Origin: Macrosoma leucophasiata
Taxonomy: Eukaryota > Arthropoda > Insecta > Lepidoptera > Hedylidae
Length of the DNA: 64,000 nucleotides
Reading direction: 5' to 3'
Assembly: GCA_036365455.1 (NCBI GenBank)
Contig: JAWQUS010000026.1
Span: forward strand, 14,650,001 to 14,714,000
Part shown: one piece after another, positions 41,611 to 52,760 of the stretch
How the letters are laid out: the number at the start of each line of letters is the position of its first letter
Position numbering within the stretch: the first letter of the stretch is position 1
Position numbers and translations under genes: made by a program
The notes under the pieces: model-generated
Database searches by the model: none
Told to the model about the DNA's origin: nothing
What the model saw: the letters and a program-made list of their open reading frames with translations, nothing else

Positions 41611-42354
41611 TTATGGTCAAACAAACTTATATATTTACGTAACCGGTTAAGTTAAAAATAAAAAAAACAAGTGAATATGGCAAGTGGTAATTATAATCAT
41701 TAGTTACTTTATCTCCAACCCTCAACCCTGCAACCATACCTACCGATTCTCTGGTCCGGATTGGAACGTCGCAGTTCCTTACCTTTCCTAACGTTCGCCG
41801 CCTCAAACCCTTCTGTTATTTCGAAGCAGGACCTCATCGATTCCTTGGAAAGTCGCATTTACTTACTTACTTTTACTTTAGATATGGGGGGCCCAAACCG
41901 CTATTGAACTGCGTTTGGGATCTTATTTCTCCTATAGTAAATAAAAAACTTACGAAATCTAATAATATCCAAATTAGGTACATTTTTGTACTACAAACAC
42001 AAGTACAACAGATCCCAAGTCTCATATTTGTACGAGAAATCTCGTACCCATGTTTGGTAACCCTGGTTCAGTTTTTCCTCACAACTTTAACTTGTGTTCC
42101 TTGATATTTATACTTCAACTGCTTTTGATTATATCGCGTTCTGTACGTTCGCACCTTAGTGAAGCAAGCCAGTTATTCTAGTCTCGTTGTTAGAGGGATA
42201 ATCACAGTGACTTCAAAGTTAGTCCATGCTATTTGATAACAGCTGCTAGCATCTTGTTGCTAGATTAACTACTACATAAGTTTATAGTAATACTAAGTCT
42301 GAAATAAAGGGAGAGAAAAGTGTAATTTAAAATCGAAGCGACATTAATTTTATA
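41611..42354. other. unassigned DNA
   Basis: No gene or clear repeat. Confidence 0.4.
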
Positions 42355-42465
42355 CTTCTAGGGTTCCATAGCCAAATGGCAAAAAACATATCCCTTATAG
42401 ATTCTGCCTGTCTGTCTGTCCGTCCGTATGTCCCAACCACTTTACTCCGATATAAAAAAAAATAT
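42355..42465 (+). repeat. lepidopteran GGTTCCG/TCTGTC-type interspersed repeat
   Basis: AGGGTTCCATAGCCAAATGG, TGTCTGTCTGTCCGTCCG, CAACCACTTTACTCCG: same family as 4860-4985. Confidence 0.45.
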
Positions 42466-42546
42466 TAAGACTACATACTTGACACTATATGGGTAGATGC
42501 ATTTTATATCGCTTTATGGATTTTTTTAATTTTAATGAATCATAAT

Positions 42547-42750
42547 TTAGACGACCTGGTTAGTCCAGAGGTTTATGACGACCAATTGATTCGAAGGGTC
42601 GCGGGTTTGATCCCTGCACCGGGACAAATATTTGTATGGTCAACAGATATTTGTTTCGGATCTGGGTGTTTGTGTATGTGTTGTGTGTGTACAACGGTAC
42701 CCACAAGACAGGTTTATACCTAGTGCGGGGTGAGTGTGCGCATATAAAAA
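42547..42750 (+). mobile_element. tRNA-derived SINE, family C
   Basis: GACGACCTGGTTAGTCCAGA, CGGGTTTGATCCCTGCACCG, TGTTTGTGTATGTGTTGTGT and the end GGGGTGAGTGTGCGC. Confidence 0.7.
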
Positions 42751-42789
42751 AAAATGTGTTCATGCTAACATGGATAGCATAAAGATAGT

Positions 42790-43161
42790 ATGATGACATT
42801 AGTGGTTAGGTACATGCACCTTGTTAGGGCATTGCAGTTGAGTAATACGTGCGAGAGACATAGTTCAAAAATATCATCAGCATGCACACCATTCACACAT
42901 AATCAATGCAACCCAATACGAAATCCTTCGAATGCCACCCAAGCCTTTAGATTCGGAAATAAGCCGTATCATCGGAACCGTGGATTGATCCCACCTGCAG
43001 TACGGACCAAAAAACGAGCAAGTCTATCAACAAATAGTTCCACGGAATCCTCTATTTTTCAGATAGATTTAGCAGCAGACATAAATTCGGGTTTCCTGGG
43101 GGATTCGGCGGCTATTCGAATGATTGCGTCCATTTCGGACTATTTACCCGATGGTTATTGA
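42790..43161 (+). other. unassigned 123-codon open frame
   Basis: The longest frame left unexplained by repeats. It is rich in Ser, Asn and Thr, with a C-terminal part reading SSIFQIDLAADINSG then DSAAIRMIASISDYLPDGY. No signal peptide, membrane segment or known motif was recognised. Codon use was not measured. It could be an exon relic of a host gene, part of an unknown element, or chance. Confidence 0.2.
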
Positions 43162-43343
43162 CATGTCGGGCCTTTTAATGGGTATCGCTAGGGCGTTGGG
43201 CTTTTTGTGCGACTACAATGGGATTGCTCGTTTTGGGTTGTGCTAGTTTTATTGTGAGGAAACTTTCTATGAAATAGTATTTAAACATGCACGTTGAAGA
43301 ATGTATGTTTTTTTATGTAGGTACACCAATTACGCAGATTTTA

Positions 43344-43396
43344 CTAGTAGTAGAGTTGCAGTGTAGGAGCTCGAGGGCGTAGGCACCACCGCATTA
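43344..43396 (+). repeat. Bm1-like SINE 5' scrap
   Basis: ACTAGTAGTAGAGTTGCAGT to GGCACCACCGCATTA; it then passes straight into an antisense SINE B copy (43398-43612). Confidence 0.5.
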
Positions 43397-43397
43397 A

Positions 43398-43612
43398 TAA
43401 TAATATCCTCCAGACCGAATTTCGGCCACAGCGGCCGGCGGCCATCTCAGCGGAGACCAGCTAACTGCGCAGGAGATATTATAGTGGACAAGTGTATGCG
43501 CAAACACAGGTGCACTCTCTATTCCCTCACTCTCGTAGCCCTATGGGATAGGACAGGACCGACGGCTTTACGTGGTCTCCGAGGCACGACCAGACTCCGG
43601 GCTGCTACTGTG
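43398..43612 (-). mobile_element. tRNA-like SINE, family B, fragment
   Basis: ATAATATCCTCCAGACCGAA to CGAGGCACGACCAGACTCCG. It lacks the head and carries small deletions. Confidence 0.6.
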
Positions 43613-43929
43613 AATTTTACCCTACCGATATGACATGTCTTTATCTACATAATATTTATAGTAACAAAAGCGCTCTTTGCTTACGTAAAATTAATGCCTA
43701 ATCCTACTTTGTGGTACACACTCTTTATAGAAAATTACCTGTGCATAATAAATGTGCATCGCATATAATATTAACGCGGCTTTCAACAATATCAGCAAGA
43801 TATAATAGCGGTACCATGTTCGCTTATTATGCAAAATTGGGTGTAGCTTAAAGCAATATTAGCCGTGCTCGCGTGGTCGGCTACGATTTATAGTTTCAAT
43901 TTTATATTGCCTTGTTCTAATGAGCGTCA

Positions 43930-44068
43930 TTTTTTTTTTTATATTATGGAAGTGGCAAACAAGCATGCAGTTCACATTGATGTTAAGAGTCAAAATCCAG
44001 ATGCGTTCCCACTCCTGAGGCCTAAGGTGTTATGCCTCTGTGCCGGAAATTACAGAACCGTATTTTTA
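43930..44068 (-). mobile_element. Bm1-like SINE fragment
   Basis: T run, GGAAGTGGCAAACAAGCATG to GTGCCGGAAATTACAGAACC. It lacks the 5' half of the element. Confidence 0.6.
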
Positions 44069-44399
44069 AGTAAAAAAAAATAAATATACTAAGTAAATAC
44101 TTAGTTTTAAAAAAACATCAGACACATTTTGTTAAAAATATGACATATAAACCATATTAACTATATATAAATTGCATAGAAAAACGAAGGATCGCACTGC
44201 GGGAGTGCGGGCAGAAGGGAAAACTTGAATATGAACGTAGTGCATTTTTTGTTTTGTTGCACCACCACCACCACTACCATGACAGCTGTTGACTTTCCTC
44301 TTAACGTTGCATAGACGTAATGTATCTCTAGCCGGTTCGTAGCATTGAGAAGGTGAAATACTAAGTAGTTCGTATCGCGCTACTGCAAACTGTATGTAG

Positions 44400-44708
44400 C
44401 ATAGAGCAACACGGACCACCGGCCGCGGCGGACCGAAGAGTAGTAGTGATATGCAGGCTTTCCCCTCCGTCAAAGTACAAGGCCAAGTGGGCCTATGCCT
44501 GGCGCCTAGATGATTAAATGTGTGCGTGAAATATTTTATGTATTTTGTTAAAGTCAAGGTGTGAATTTCGTAGTAATAGACGATTTGTGTAATGTGTGTG
44601 TCACACGCATTTCCCCCCGCAAAAAATTACAAATTGTTTTGCATCGGTAATGAACGCTATAGCTACTCCCCTTCGGTGCGCCGCGGCCGGTGCCCGCGTT
44701 GCTCTATG
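44400..44708. mobile_element. MITE F (hAT-type)
   Basis: Ends CATAGAGCAAC and GTTGCTCTATG. GTATGTAG is duplicated exactly at 44392-44399 and 44709-44716. Inner GC-rich arms GGCCGCGGCG and CGCCGCGGCC are inverted. 309 bases, non-coding. Confidence 0.8.
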
Positions 44709-44716
44709 GTATGTAG

Positions 44717-45719
44717 TAACAGACTGTAATCAATCGTTCTACGGCGGTTCTACGTTAATAGTTTAAGCCCACGTCAGACAATCGCTGACCGATTTCTTGT
44801 AGGCGAACGTACTTATAGTCATAATAAAACGAACCGTCTTTTTGTAGGACGTGTGCGTTGCACTTTTGCTATCAGTACGTTCTATTTTTCTCCTACAAAA
44901 AATTGGAAAAAAATCGGTCACCAATTGTTTGACGTGGGCGAGAAGCCTTATGGAGTAATTTAGTGCGTTGAGCGTTGGTGGTAAGTTTTTCTTTCAAAAG
45001 ACACAAAGTAACTGTAAAGCATATTCAGGAATTGTCATCGACCTTTATGTATGACGATAAACGCCCAAAGAAATACGGAAAGTGTAAAAAAATTGCACTT
45101 TATGGAACTAATGTAAAATCGAATTATAAACTCTTCCAAATGATGGGCTCGAACCAACATCCTTTGACGTAAGTAACCTAGGTCTATCTTTCGAAGAGAC
45201 CTAAAAAATCGTAAAAGCCACTATTGACCATTAAAAAGTGCTTTAATTGCCTCGTGTATGTCACGGACCATTACCGTCGGGCAAATGAAAACCTTTCCTC
45301 AATAGGGCAGCCATTTTGTTTAGGAGTTGCCATTTTGAAATGTCATTAGCACAGGGTCGTACTTGGACCGCTTTATACAGTGATTTATAATCACACGCCC
45401 GCCCCGTTATTGTGTGCGTGACTTATGGATGAATTACTTGGTTTTTGTTTTTAATATTTAAAAAAATTTAAACATTTTTCCTGGTGTTGTCCGCGTTCCA
45501 TTTTGATTCAACTCAGGGAACTCAGTTGTTGACAATTTTTTTTTGTGATTTTTAATTATTTCCTACAGGAAACCTTACAAAATTATAAGAGAACTAGCTG
45601 CTTATTGACACGTGTACCTTATGCGGTCTTAATAAAAGCTATATTTGATTGGTTAAGCGGAGAGTTTTCTAACTGATCTGTATATTTAGTGCAACGTCTG
45701 TTGCGCTAAGTGTACAGCG
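44717..45719. other. unassigned DNA
   Basis: A loose inverted pair lies near 44770-44945 (CCCACGTCAGACAATCGC / CAATTGTTTGACGTGGGC), about 175 bases across, possibly a small MITE. Otherwise nothing. Confidence 0.4.
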
Positions 45720-46262
45720 TGTAACAGGATTGTTGATCAACATGAAACTAGTTTGTTCAGAATCGATAACCGAATCGATTTCAGGCATTTTTGATATAGG
45801 TAATATTTTGTCCCAAAATGAATTACAATTAAAGAAATTATGGTCACCCATTTGGTGAACAATCAATACAAACGAAAATGGGACTATGGTCCATCCAAAA
45901 TAAAATGCTAGTCTCAACAAGTTTATTAGAACTCGTTGAGACGTGCTCTTTATTACAAAAAAATTCAGAAATAAAATAGTGGAAAAATCTGATTACTAGC
46001 GAGTGTTAAATGAGGGTACGCAGATTACGGCTACATCACATTGCAACAGTGTACGTGTGAGAGTAGGTTCGTGTTTTATATGCGGCCGTAGGAAGAGGTA
46101 GGGTAAGTATGCACAGGGTGTGCATACTGGTCGTAAAAATTTGAGGAAAACTTATTTCTTAACTAAAAAATATTAAATACATAAACATGTAATTTCAGTT
46201 CATGTATTATGAATATAACTCGATTTTCTGATCGGGGTGTTAGATAGTGTTCATTGTTCCCG
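45720..46262 (+). repeat. repeat R5, uninterrupted copy
   Basis: GTGTAACAGGATTG, AGAATCGATAACCGAATCGA and CTAGTCTCAACAAGTTTATT to TCGGGGTGTTAGATAGTG. It contains the hairpin GTCTCAAC...GTTGAGAC. No coding frame. Confidence 0.6.
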
Positions 46263-46448
46263 TTACATGTTGTTTAAGCCACACATAAGATATAAAATAT
46301 GCGATTATGGGTGTTGCATCTATTGCCCTCACGATTTTGCTTTTCATCGATTAAATAGTTGCAAGCCTTGAAATATATCAACTTCTCGCTCACTATCTCC
46401 CGGCATCTTTAAATTCCAGAGTTATATACAGAACCGTAACACGTCACC

Positions 46449-46795
46449 CAGTGCCGGATTAGCCATATAGCAGGAGTAGCAAATGCTACGGGCCCCGCGC
46501 CATTAGGGGCCCCGTGCCTGTGCCCAAAAAAAAAACACAAATATGTAAAAAAAAACATAAATACACCTTAGCTATTCTCAAAGGGAGCGTTGACCACTAA
46601 TTATATAGGTACCTATATTATTATGTTGCAAGTTGGCAATACCACAATACTTACAGGGGTAATCCCCTAAATTTGTTTTCGATTCCTTTTCGTAAATGTT
46701 GTTTTATTTACATCCTAAATTTCAGTAGGCAATGTAACTCTAGGGCCCCATGGTCACATTTGCTACGGGCCCCGCACCGGCTTTATCCGGCACTG
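46449..46795. mobile_element. hAT-type MITE with 8-base TSD
   Basis: Ends CAGTGCCGGAT and ATCCGGCACTG. ACGTCACC stands on both sides (46441-46448, 46796-46803), a perfect 8-base duplication typical of hAT elements. GC-rich subterminal words (GCTACGGGCCCCGC) are inverted near both ends; the middle is AT-rich. 347 bases. Confidence 0.8.
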
Positions 46796-46803
46796 ACGTC
46801 ACC

Positions 46804-47149
46804 CCAGATTTTAATTTTCGGTCCATCAAAACTTTTATTACCTTTTCTTAAATGAAACTTTTATTGTGTTGACTTTATTTAAGCTTAGTCCAACCGGTTT
46901 GTGTCGAAATGGAGTCAGGCCGCGACCCAAGAAACTTTCGTAATTTAACGGGAGTCTGTCTTTATCCGAATATTCGTGTTTAATTTCTTTTATGATGTTT
47001 TATTCGGTGTCGGAATATTCCATTGGTGGTCAGTTTTCACATTGTTTTAAGTTTACGGCTATGAACTTTACTTTAAGTTGCACATACTTTAGCTGATTCT
47101 TTATGTTTTATGAACTTCACGCCTGTACGCCTGTTATGAAAGAACTTAA
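46804..47149. other. unassigned DNA
   Basis: Nothing recognised between the hAT-type MITE and the SINE with element G. Confidence 0.4.
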
Positions 47150-47475
47150 TGGGCCATGTATTCTCGCGTAACCGGAACACGATGATACTGAACACTTGGA
47201 ATGCCACACCGCGGACACTCCGCCGAAATTCCATACAAACGCTTATTTTGGTCTCTATTACACAGACATCAATCAGTGACGTGTATTTACACGTGCACCT
47301 GTGTGCATAGCACGTAGAAAATACTAACCGTCGCCCATAAGAGGGGAGGAGGTTGGGTGATGCGGGGAAATCGGGCGGGACGTCGAAGTGTCCATTCTAT
47401 ACGTAGTATTATTACATGTTCTCTGGCAATGCGGTGGTGTCTACGCCCTTGAGATTCGCAACTGGGATTCTACTT
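47150..47475 (-). mobile_element. Bm1-like SINE interrupted by element G
   Basis: GTAACCGGAACACGATGATA left of G and GCAATGCGGTGGTGTCTACG right of it are adjacent in intact copies. Confidence 0.6.
47205..47424 (+). mobile_element. element G inside a Bm1-like SINE
   Basis: CACACCGCGGACACTCCGCC to GTATTATTACATGTTCTC. The flanks TGGAATGC and GGCAATGC resemble an 8-base duplication. Bm1-like antisense sequence ends at 47202 and resumes at 47426, so G sits inside that SINE. Confidence 0.65.
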
Positions 47476-47622
47476 CTCTATTCGCTAGACGACCCGTTTA
47501 GTCCAGCGGTGTGAGACGACCGTTTGATTCGAAGGGTTGCGGGTTCGATCCCCGCACCGGGACAAGAATTGTATGGCCTACAGATATTTGTGTTGGGTCT
47601 GGGTGTTTGTATGTGTTGTGTG

Positions 47623-48129
47623 CATAGAGCAACACGGATCGCAGCGGACCGGAGGGGAGTAGCCATAATCAGGCTTGCTCCTCTGTTAAAGTACAAGCCC
47701 AAGTGGGCTCCAGATATTTGAATATGTGCGTGAATTTTTTTATGTATTTTGTTAAAGTCAAGGTGTTAGTTTCGTAGTAATAGACGATTTTTTTTGTGTG
47801 CGTGTGTGTGTCACAAAAATTCCCCCCCCGCAAAAAATAACAGACTCTTTTGCATCGGTAAAAACGCTATGGCTGCTCCCCTCCGGTCGGCTGGTGGCCC
47901 GTGTCACACCGCGGACACTCCGCCAAAATTCCATACAAACGCTTAATTTGGTTTCTATCCATCAGTGACGTGTATTTACACGCGCACCTGTTTGCGTAGC
48001 ACGTAGAAAATACTAACCGTCGCCCATAAGAGAGGAAGGGGTTGGGTATGTGTGCAAATCGGACGGGACGTCGAAGTGTCCATTCTATACGTAGTATTAT
48101 TACATATTATCTGCCCGTGTTGCTCTATG
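47623..48129. mobile_element. MITE F inserted in SINE C and itself split by G
   Basis: Ends CATAGAGCAACAC and TTGCTCTATG. The flanks GTTGTGTG (47615-47622) and GTTGTGGG (48130-48137) are an 8-base duplication with one mismatch. Element G (47905-48112) lies near the right end. Confidence 0.8.
47905..48112 (+). mobile_element. element G, 208 bp, inside MITE F
   Basis: Starts CACACCGCGGACACTCCGCC and ends GTAGTATTATTACATATTATC. GCCCGTGT is duplicated on both sides (47897-47904, 48113-48120). No inverted termini, so the class is open: a SINE-like retroposon or an odd DNA element. Confidence 0.75.
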
Positions 48130-48206
48130 GTTGTGGGTGTACAACGGCACCCACGACACAGGTGCATACGTAGTGTAGGGACGCGCTTACACTCACAGTA
48201 GTGTAA

Positions 48207-48571
48207 CAATGACTAAGATGACTGCATCGTTGGCTCAGTGGTCGCAATCGCGATGGTGAAGCCTGAGATCCCGGGTTCGATCCCCAGGTCGGGAACATTT
48301 GTTATTGGGTTTTTCTGCAAGGAAATTCCTAGTAGTAGCCCGGAGTCTGGTATCCGTGCCTCGGAGAGCACGTAAAGCCGTCGGTTCTGCGCCCGGTCGC
48401 TCTCCGGTCGTGTTGGATTGCCGTCCCATCGGACTATGAGAATGAGGGAATAGAGAGTGCACCTGTGTTTGCGCATACACTTGTGCACTATAATATCTCG
48501 CGCGCAGTTGGCTAGTCTTCGTTGAGATTGGCCGCCGTGACCGAAATTCGGTCTGGGGACATTATTATTAT
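48207..48571 (+). mobile_element. tRNA-like SINE, family B, full length
   Basis: The head at 48223-48295 is tRNA-like: TTGGCTCAGTGGTCGCAATC has an A-box-like word and CCGGGTTCGATCCCCAGG a perfect B-box. The tail is GGGGACATTATTATTATT. TAGTGTAA occurs at 48199-48206 and 48572-48579, a likely 8-base TSD. The internal boxes should drive RNA polymerase III. Confidence 0.75.
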
Positions 48572-48579
48572 TAGTGTAA

Positions 48580-49987
48580 GAGTATTTTATTATTCTTAAT
48601 TATTTTTCATGGTTGCCACGATTCCTTTATAAAGCATGAGATAATATATCTTTTAGCCCAAAATATCTTGCATTGGAACACCATCTTAACTCAGGTACTG
48701 TTAAGTAACTAATTAAAACTAAGTCTGCACCCGACAACAGTAATGTTATAATATATCACAATTTACTTCACAAGGTATTCCCTCACGGCACTGTATCCTT
48801 AAATCTAGTTAATGAGCTGTAACAACGAAGCTAGACTTCATAATAAAGCAAGACAGTAACTAGGTTCTAATTATATTAATTAACTGAACATGATATTTAA
48901 TATTTTAAACTAAAGGTATGATGGTTGCATTATTTCAGCTCCTTAAATAGATGTGTGTGATTGAAGGAAATTAGCATTATGTGAGATTTTAATGGTTCAC
49001 TAATGTTTCATCGACAATGGTTACGCAAATCTTCATTTTAATACCAACGTTTTGTACACTATTAATGCCACAAATATATAATTTCGCAAACGTATCATTT
49101 CGCAACTCCACTATTCGTATACTAATTATTTCGCAAACATTTAATTACGTAAATTTATAAAATAATAATTAATACTGTCAGCAAAAAAAATACCTATTCT
49201 GACCCTCCCCCTTATTGTCACGCTGTGTCACACATCTATTACCCCCTTTAAAATATTACGTCACAAAAACTAAGACTCCCTGATCCCATATGACATTTTT
49301 TTAAATCAGGCATACGGCCGAATTCACAAACGTCACTCAATTTTAAGCAACCCTCAAATGTGCGCTATCTCTATCGTTGGAACGTGTTTTATAAAGACAG
49401 AAGACTATTAAGTCCCACTTAGATTTGAGTGACGTTTGAGTATTTGGCCGTTAGTCTCACAAAATATTAATTTATAATATTTGAATGATCTACGAACGTC
49501 ACGTTGCCGTGGATCGCTTCGCCTCCCCCTGTCACATTTGGTCACGCTTAGCGAGACCCCCATCTGTATGCGAACGAATTTTATGAACTTTGTGACACTA
49601 AAAAATGCATCCGGATCGAGAACTTTATACGCAAAAGGGCCGACGATCGTTGGTCCTTCGAGCCTACCTTCATAATTAAAAAAAACTACATACAACACAG
49701 TATCATAAGTACACAAGCAGCATTGCAGTATTCAATTAAATATGCATTGGCATGTGCATGTGTGTGTAAACTGCAGACGTTGTCATAAAGTGTCTCCAGT
49801 AATGTGATTTTAATGCACTTTCGTACGTGCTTGTGATAGTGATGAGCTTATTGCTGCAATGCAACTTCACGCTTAAATTTACTAAAAGAGTTAACAGAGG
49901 AATGTTAATTGTTTTATATTATTTCGCATTAACACATGCTTGTGAAATGCAATGCAATAAATGTGAAGGAAAGATTTGACAAATCGG
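48580..49987. other. mostly unassigned AT-rich DNA
   Basis: Only the small inverted-repeat element at 49313-49452 was recognised. The short GC-rich stretch 49495-49670 gives frames on both strands without known motifs. Confidence 0.4.
49313..49452. mobile_element. small inverted-repeat element
   Basis: TACGGCCGAATTCACAAACG at the left and CGTTTGAGTATTTGGCCGTT at the right; CAAACGTCACTCAA is inverted in both arms. About 140 bases. Confidence 0.5.
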
Positions 49988-50095
49988 GCAGGACTTCAGT
50001 AGCTCAATTGGAAGAGCGGCTGGACTAGATTCCCAGTAGGCCGCGAGTTCGAGTCTCGCCTGAAGTCAAATTTTTCTTTCCATTTTTCTTTAAAT
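49988..50095 (+). mobile_element. tRNA-like SINE, family E, best copy
   Basis: Acceptor-like GACTTCAG/CTGAAGTC, A-box region TAGCTCAATTGGAAGAGCGG, anticodon-like loop around CTAGATT, B-box GAGTTCGAGTC. The tail AAATTTTTCTTTCCATTTTT is shared with the other E copies. Confidence 0.65.
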
Positions 50096-50194
50096 AGAGG
50101 AATGTTAGTTATGATTAACACTTATGTAATGGCCAAGTTTCATCGACCTAAGTGGACCTTTTGTCCCAGGTATGCGTAATTGTCAACAACTTCG

Positions 50195-50262
50195 AGTTGA
50201 TTATGGCTTTTGGCCAGCAGTGGACGTCTTATGGCTGAATGATGATGATGAATGACGTTTAA
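50195..50262 (+). repeat. LINE tail fragment
   Basis: GGCCAGCAGTGGACGTCTTA followed by GATGATGATGAATG, the usual last bases of an RTE-like LINE. The same GCCCAGCAGTGGGACGT word ends the 5S-derived SINE in this window. Confidence 0.5.
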
Positions 50263-50909
50263 TAAATACGGTAAATACTTCGATTAAAATAGAACGCGAT
50301 TAAGTCCCGTTTACAATATAAAAATATGAATGGAGTTTGTTTCTAAGAAATTCCATTCCATTCTCCCTATTATAAGTTAGCGTTCGTCCGTTCGACTTCA
50401 GGACGCAATGACCCCATCTAGCCACTAGTAGACCAAATTCATTCTTTCTCAGTTTCTTTAGAAATGGGGAAATGGAGGAATTTGTAAATAATTGATGCTT
50501 TCCATATTATACCAAATCGTTTAGTTTCTATTTAATTTATTATGTGTTTTTGATTATTATTAGTGGTTATTTACTCTAGGTTAGTTTAAAAAAAAATGAC
50601 GATGTATAAGTGCTCTCCAGGAGCCTAATTATATGAAATAAATGAATAAACTGAAAGTGGAGAAGTCTGTCACTAGTGCTGTCAAATAACCGAAAAATAG
50701 CGGTCAATCCATGCCCATAGGTCGGTAGCAAATACAATGACATGGGATGGCCAGCAGCGTCCCGCTATAAAACTACTGCCACTTCGATTGCCAATCTACA
50801 TGTCAAGCGCGACGTGTATGGCTCATTCTCTTCTAATGACGCAAAACCCTGTTGTCGGCATTTTCGGAGAAAGCTTTTGTCCAGCATATAGTAGACCAGC
50901 GTATAGAAT
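50263..50909. other. unassigned DNA
   Basis: Nothing recognised before the SINE at 50910. Confidence 0.4.
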
Positions 50910-51200
50910 ATTTTTTTTTTATGTAATAAAAGTGGCAAACAAGCGTGCAGTTCACATTGATGTTAAATGATGACTGGAGCCTATTGACACTTACACAATG
51001 ACCAGAGGTCAAAATGCAGATGCGCTGCCACTCCTGAGGCATTAGGTGTTATGCCTCTGTGCCGGAAATTACAGAGCCGTACATTACCACCTGACCGGAA
51101 CACGATAGTGCTGAACACTACCATTAAGCGGCAAGTATATCAGGTAATGCGGTGGTGCCTACGCCCGCGAGCTCCATCACTGGAGCTCTATCACCAGTAA
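50910..51200 (-). mobile_element. Bm1-like SINE, full length
   Basis: TTTTTTTTTTATGTAATAAA to GAGCTCTATCACCAGTAAA; all blocks present. Confidence 0.7.
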
Positions 51201-51339
51201 AGTACCATACCATACCATATTTCGCTGAAGTGATGATTAACAAGTTCACGTGATCATAGCACTTCTTTTGTCTTGTTATTAAGATTTTTATGGTACGAAC
51301 AATTAGACTAATAAAAATATTTGTTTGTATGTAAAGTAT

Positions 51340-52580
51340 ATTCGACGTGTAACAGCATTGAATGTACAACCCGAAACTAGTTTGTTCAGAATCGATAACC
51401 GAATCGATTTCAGGCATTTTTGATATAGGTAATATTTCGCCCCAAAATTAATTACAATTAAGGAAAATATGGTCACCTGTTTGGTGAAAAGTCAATACAA
51501 ACGAAAATGAGATTAAAGTCTATCCAAAAATATAGTCTAATAAAAATGCTAGTCTCAACAAGTTTATTAGAACTCGTTGAGACGTGCTATTTATTAAAAA
51601 TAATAATTTAAGAAATAAAATAGTGGAAATTAATCTTATTACTAGCGAGTGTCGAATAAGGCTACGCAGGTTACGCTACATCACATTGCAACAGTGTGGG
51701 TGTGTGAGTAAGTTCGTGTTTTATGTGCGGCTGTAGGTAGAGGTAGGGTAAGTATACAAAGGGTGTGCATACTATTCGTAGAAATTGAGGACAACTTATT
51801 TCTTAAATAAAAATATTAAATACATTAACATGTAATTTTAGTTCATGCATTATGATTAATAATAATAATAAAAATGTTTATTTGTCACCAATACATATTG
51901 TTGGTACTTACAGTTTAGTAGGTTTTAAGCAGTATGACGTATAAAAAAAACAGTTCACTGTGGTGATCACTAGCATCTAAACTAGGCCGAGCCTGTATCT
52001 TAGATGCTAGTTCCTTCCTGTGATACACAATCTTTGATACACAATATAGAAATACAGAACATTTTGATCTTGTTAAGCAAAACCACACTTAGGATACTTA
52101 TTTTAACACATTATTACTTAATTAACTTTAGGTTAGAAACGGCACAGACAATAATTAGTTTTGTTGACATTTTACACATCTACCGACAATATTCACAATA
52201 TTATGCACCGAGTGATCGGGCGATTCAAAGCAATAATGCGACCGCTGAAAATGCGTACTTGGACAATTTTTGTTTTATCATATAAATACACCACTGTAAC
52301 ACAATACATAAATAGGTATGCGAATGAAATAAATATATATAGATAGTTATACTTAATTTACTATTTTTATTTTTTATTATAGGTATTTAAATACATAATG
52401 ATATTACAAAAATACTATACATAAGTATACATACACATACGAACATGTATATACATATATATCATACACACCTGTATTTCCAATATATACTTTTCTTTTA
52501 TACTTATATAGGTACCCATAAATTCAAACTCGATTTTCTAATCGGGGTGTTAGAGAGTGTGCATTAGTCCCTTTACATGC
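51340..52580 (+). repeat. repeat R5, copy interrupted by a LINE
   Basis: Same sequence as 45720-46262 up to about 51853 and again from about 52520 (ACTCGATTTTCTAATCGGGG). The gap is the LINE-like insert. Confidence 0.6.
51856..52515 (-). mobile_element. LINE 3' part inserted in a repeat copy
   Basis: Begins with (AAT)n and AAAAATGTTTATTTGT, a typical LINE 3' end seen in reverse. About 660 bases long, it separates two parts of a repeat that are adjacent at 45720-46262. No coding motif was recognised. Confidence 0.5.
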
Positions 52581-52760
52581 TGTATAAGAAAATATGCGTG
52601 ACAAAGCGAACGCTTAGATCGATCGTGCCTCTCTATCGTTTGTTCCGCGCTCTCAATTGCACGCACGGCTTAGGCTGATCGTGCCACTTTTTCGTACATG
52701 CAGTCGGCGTTCATCTATTTATAAGACGTTATCACATCAATAACATTTACAAATAATGTA

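Larger units (their letters stand above)
47488..48200 (+). mobile_element. tRNA-derived SINE, family C, split by a nested insertion
   Basis: The head has a canonical B-box (GGGTTCGATCCCCGCACCGG). The SINE is continuous to 47622 and resumes at 48130 (GTTGTGGGTGTACAACGGCA), ending near CGCGCTTACACTCACAG. The 507-base gap is MITE F with element G inside. Confidence 0.8.

Noticed and set aside
44132..44557. 141-codon minus-strand frame
   Set aside because: Mostly MITE F read in reverse; no protein motif.
48223..48295. tRNA gene with good A and B boxes
   Set aside because: It is continuous with a 350-base body shared by other copies and flanked by a TSD: a SINE.
49990..50066. tRNA gene
   Set aside because: It folds tRNA-like, but the same head and the same AAATTTTTCTTTCC tail recur several times with decay, so it is a SINE head.
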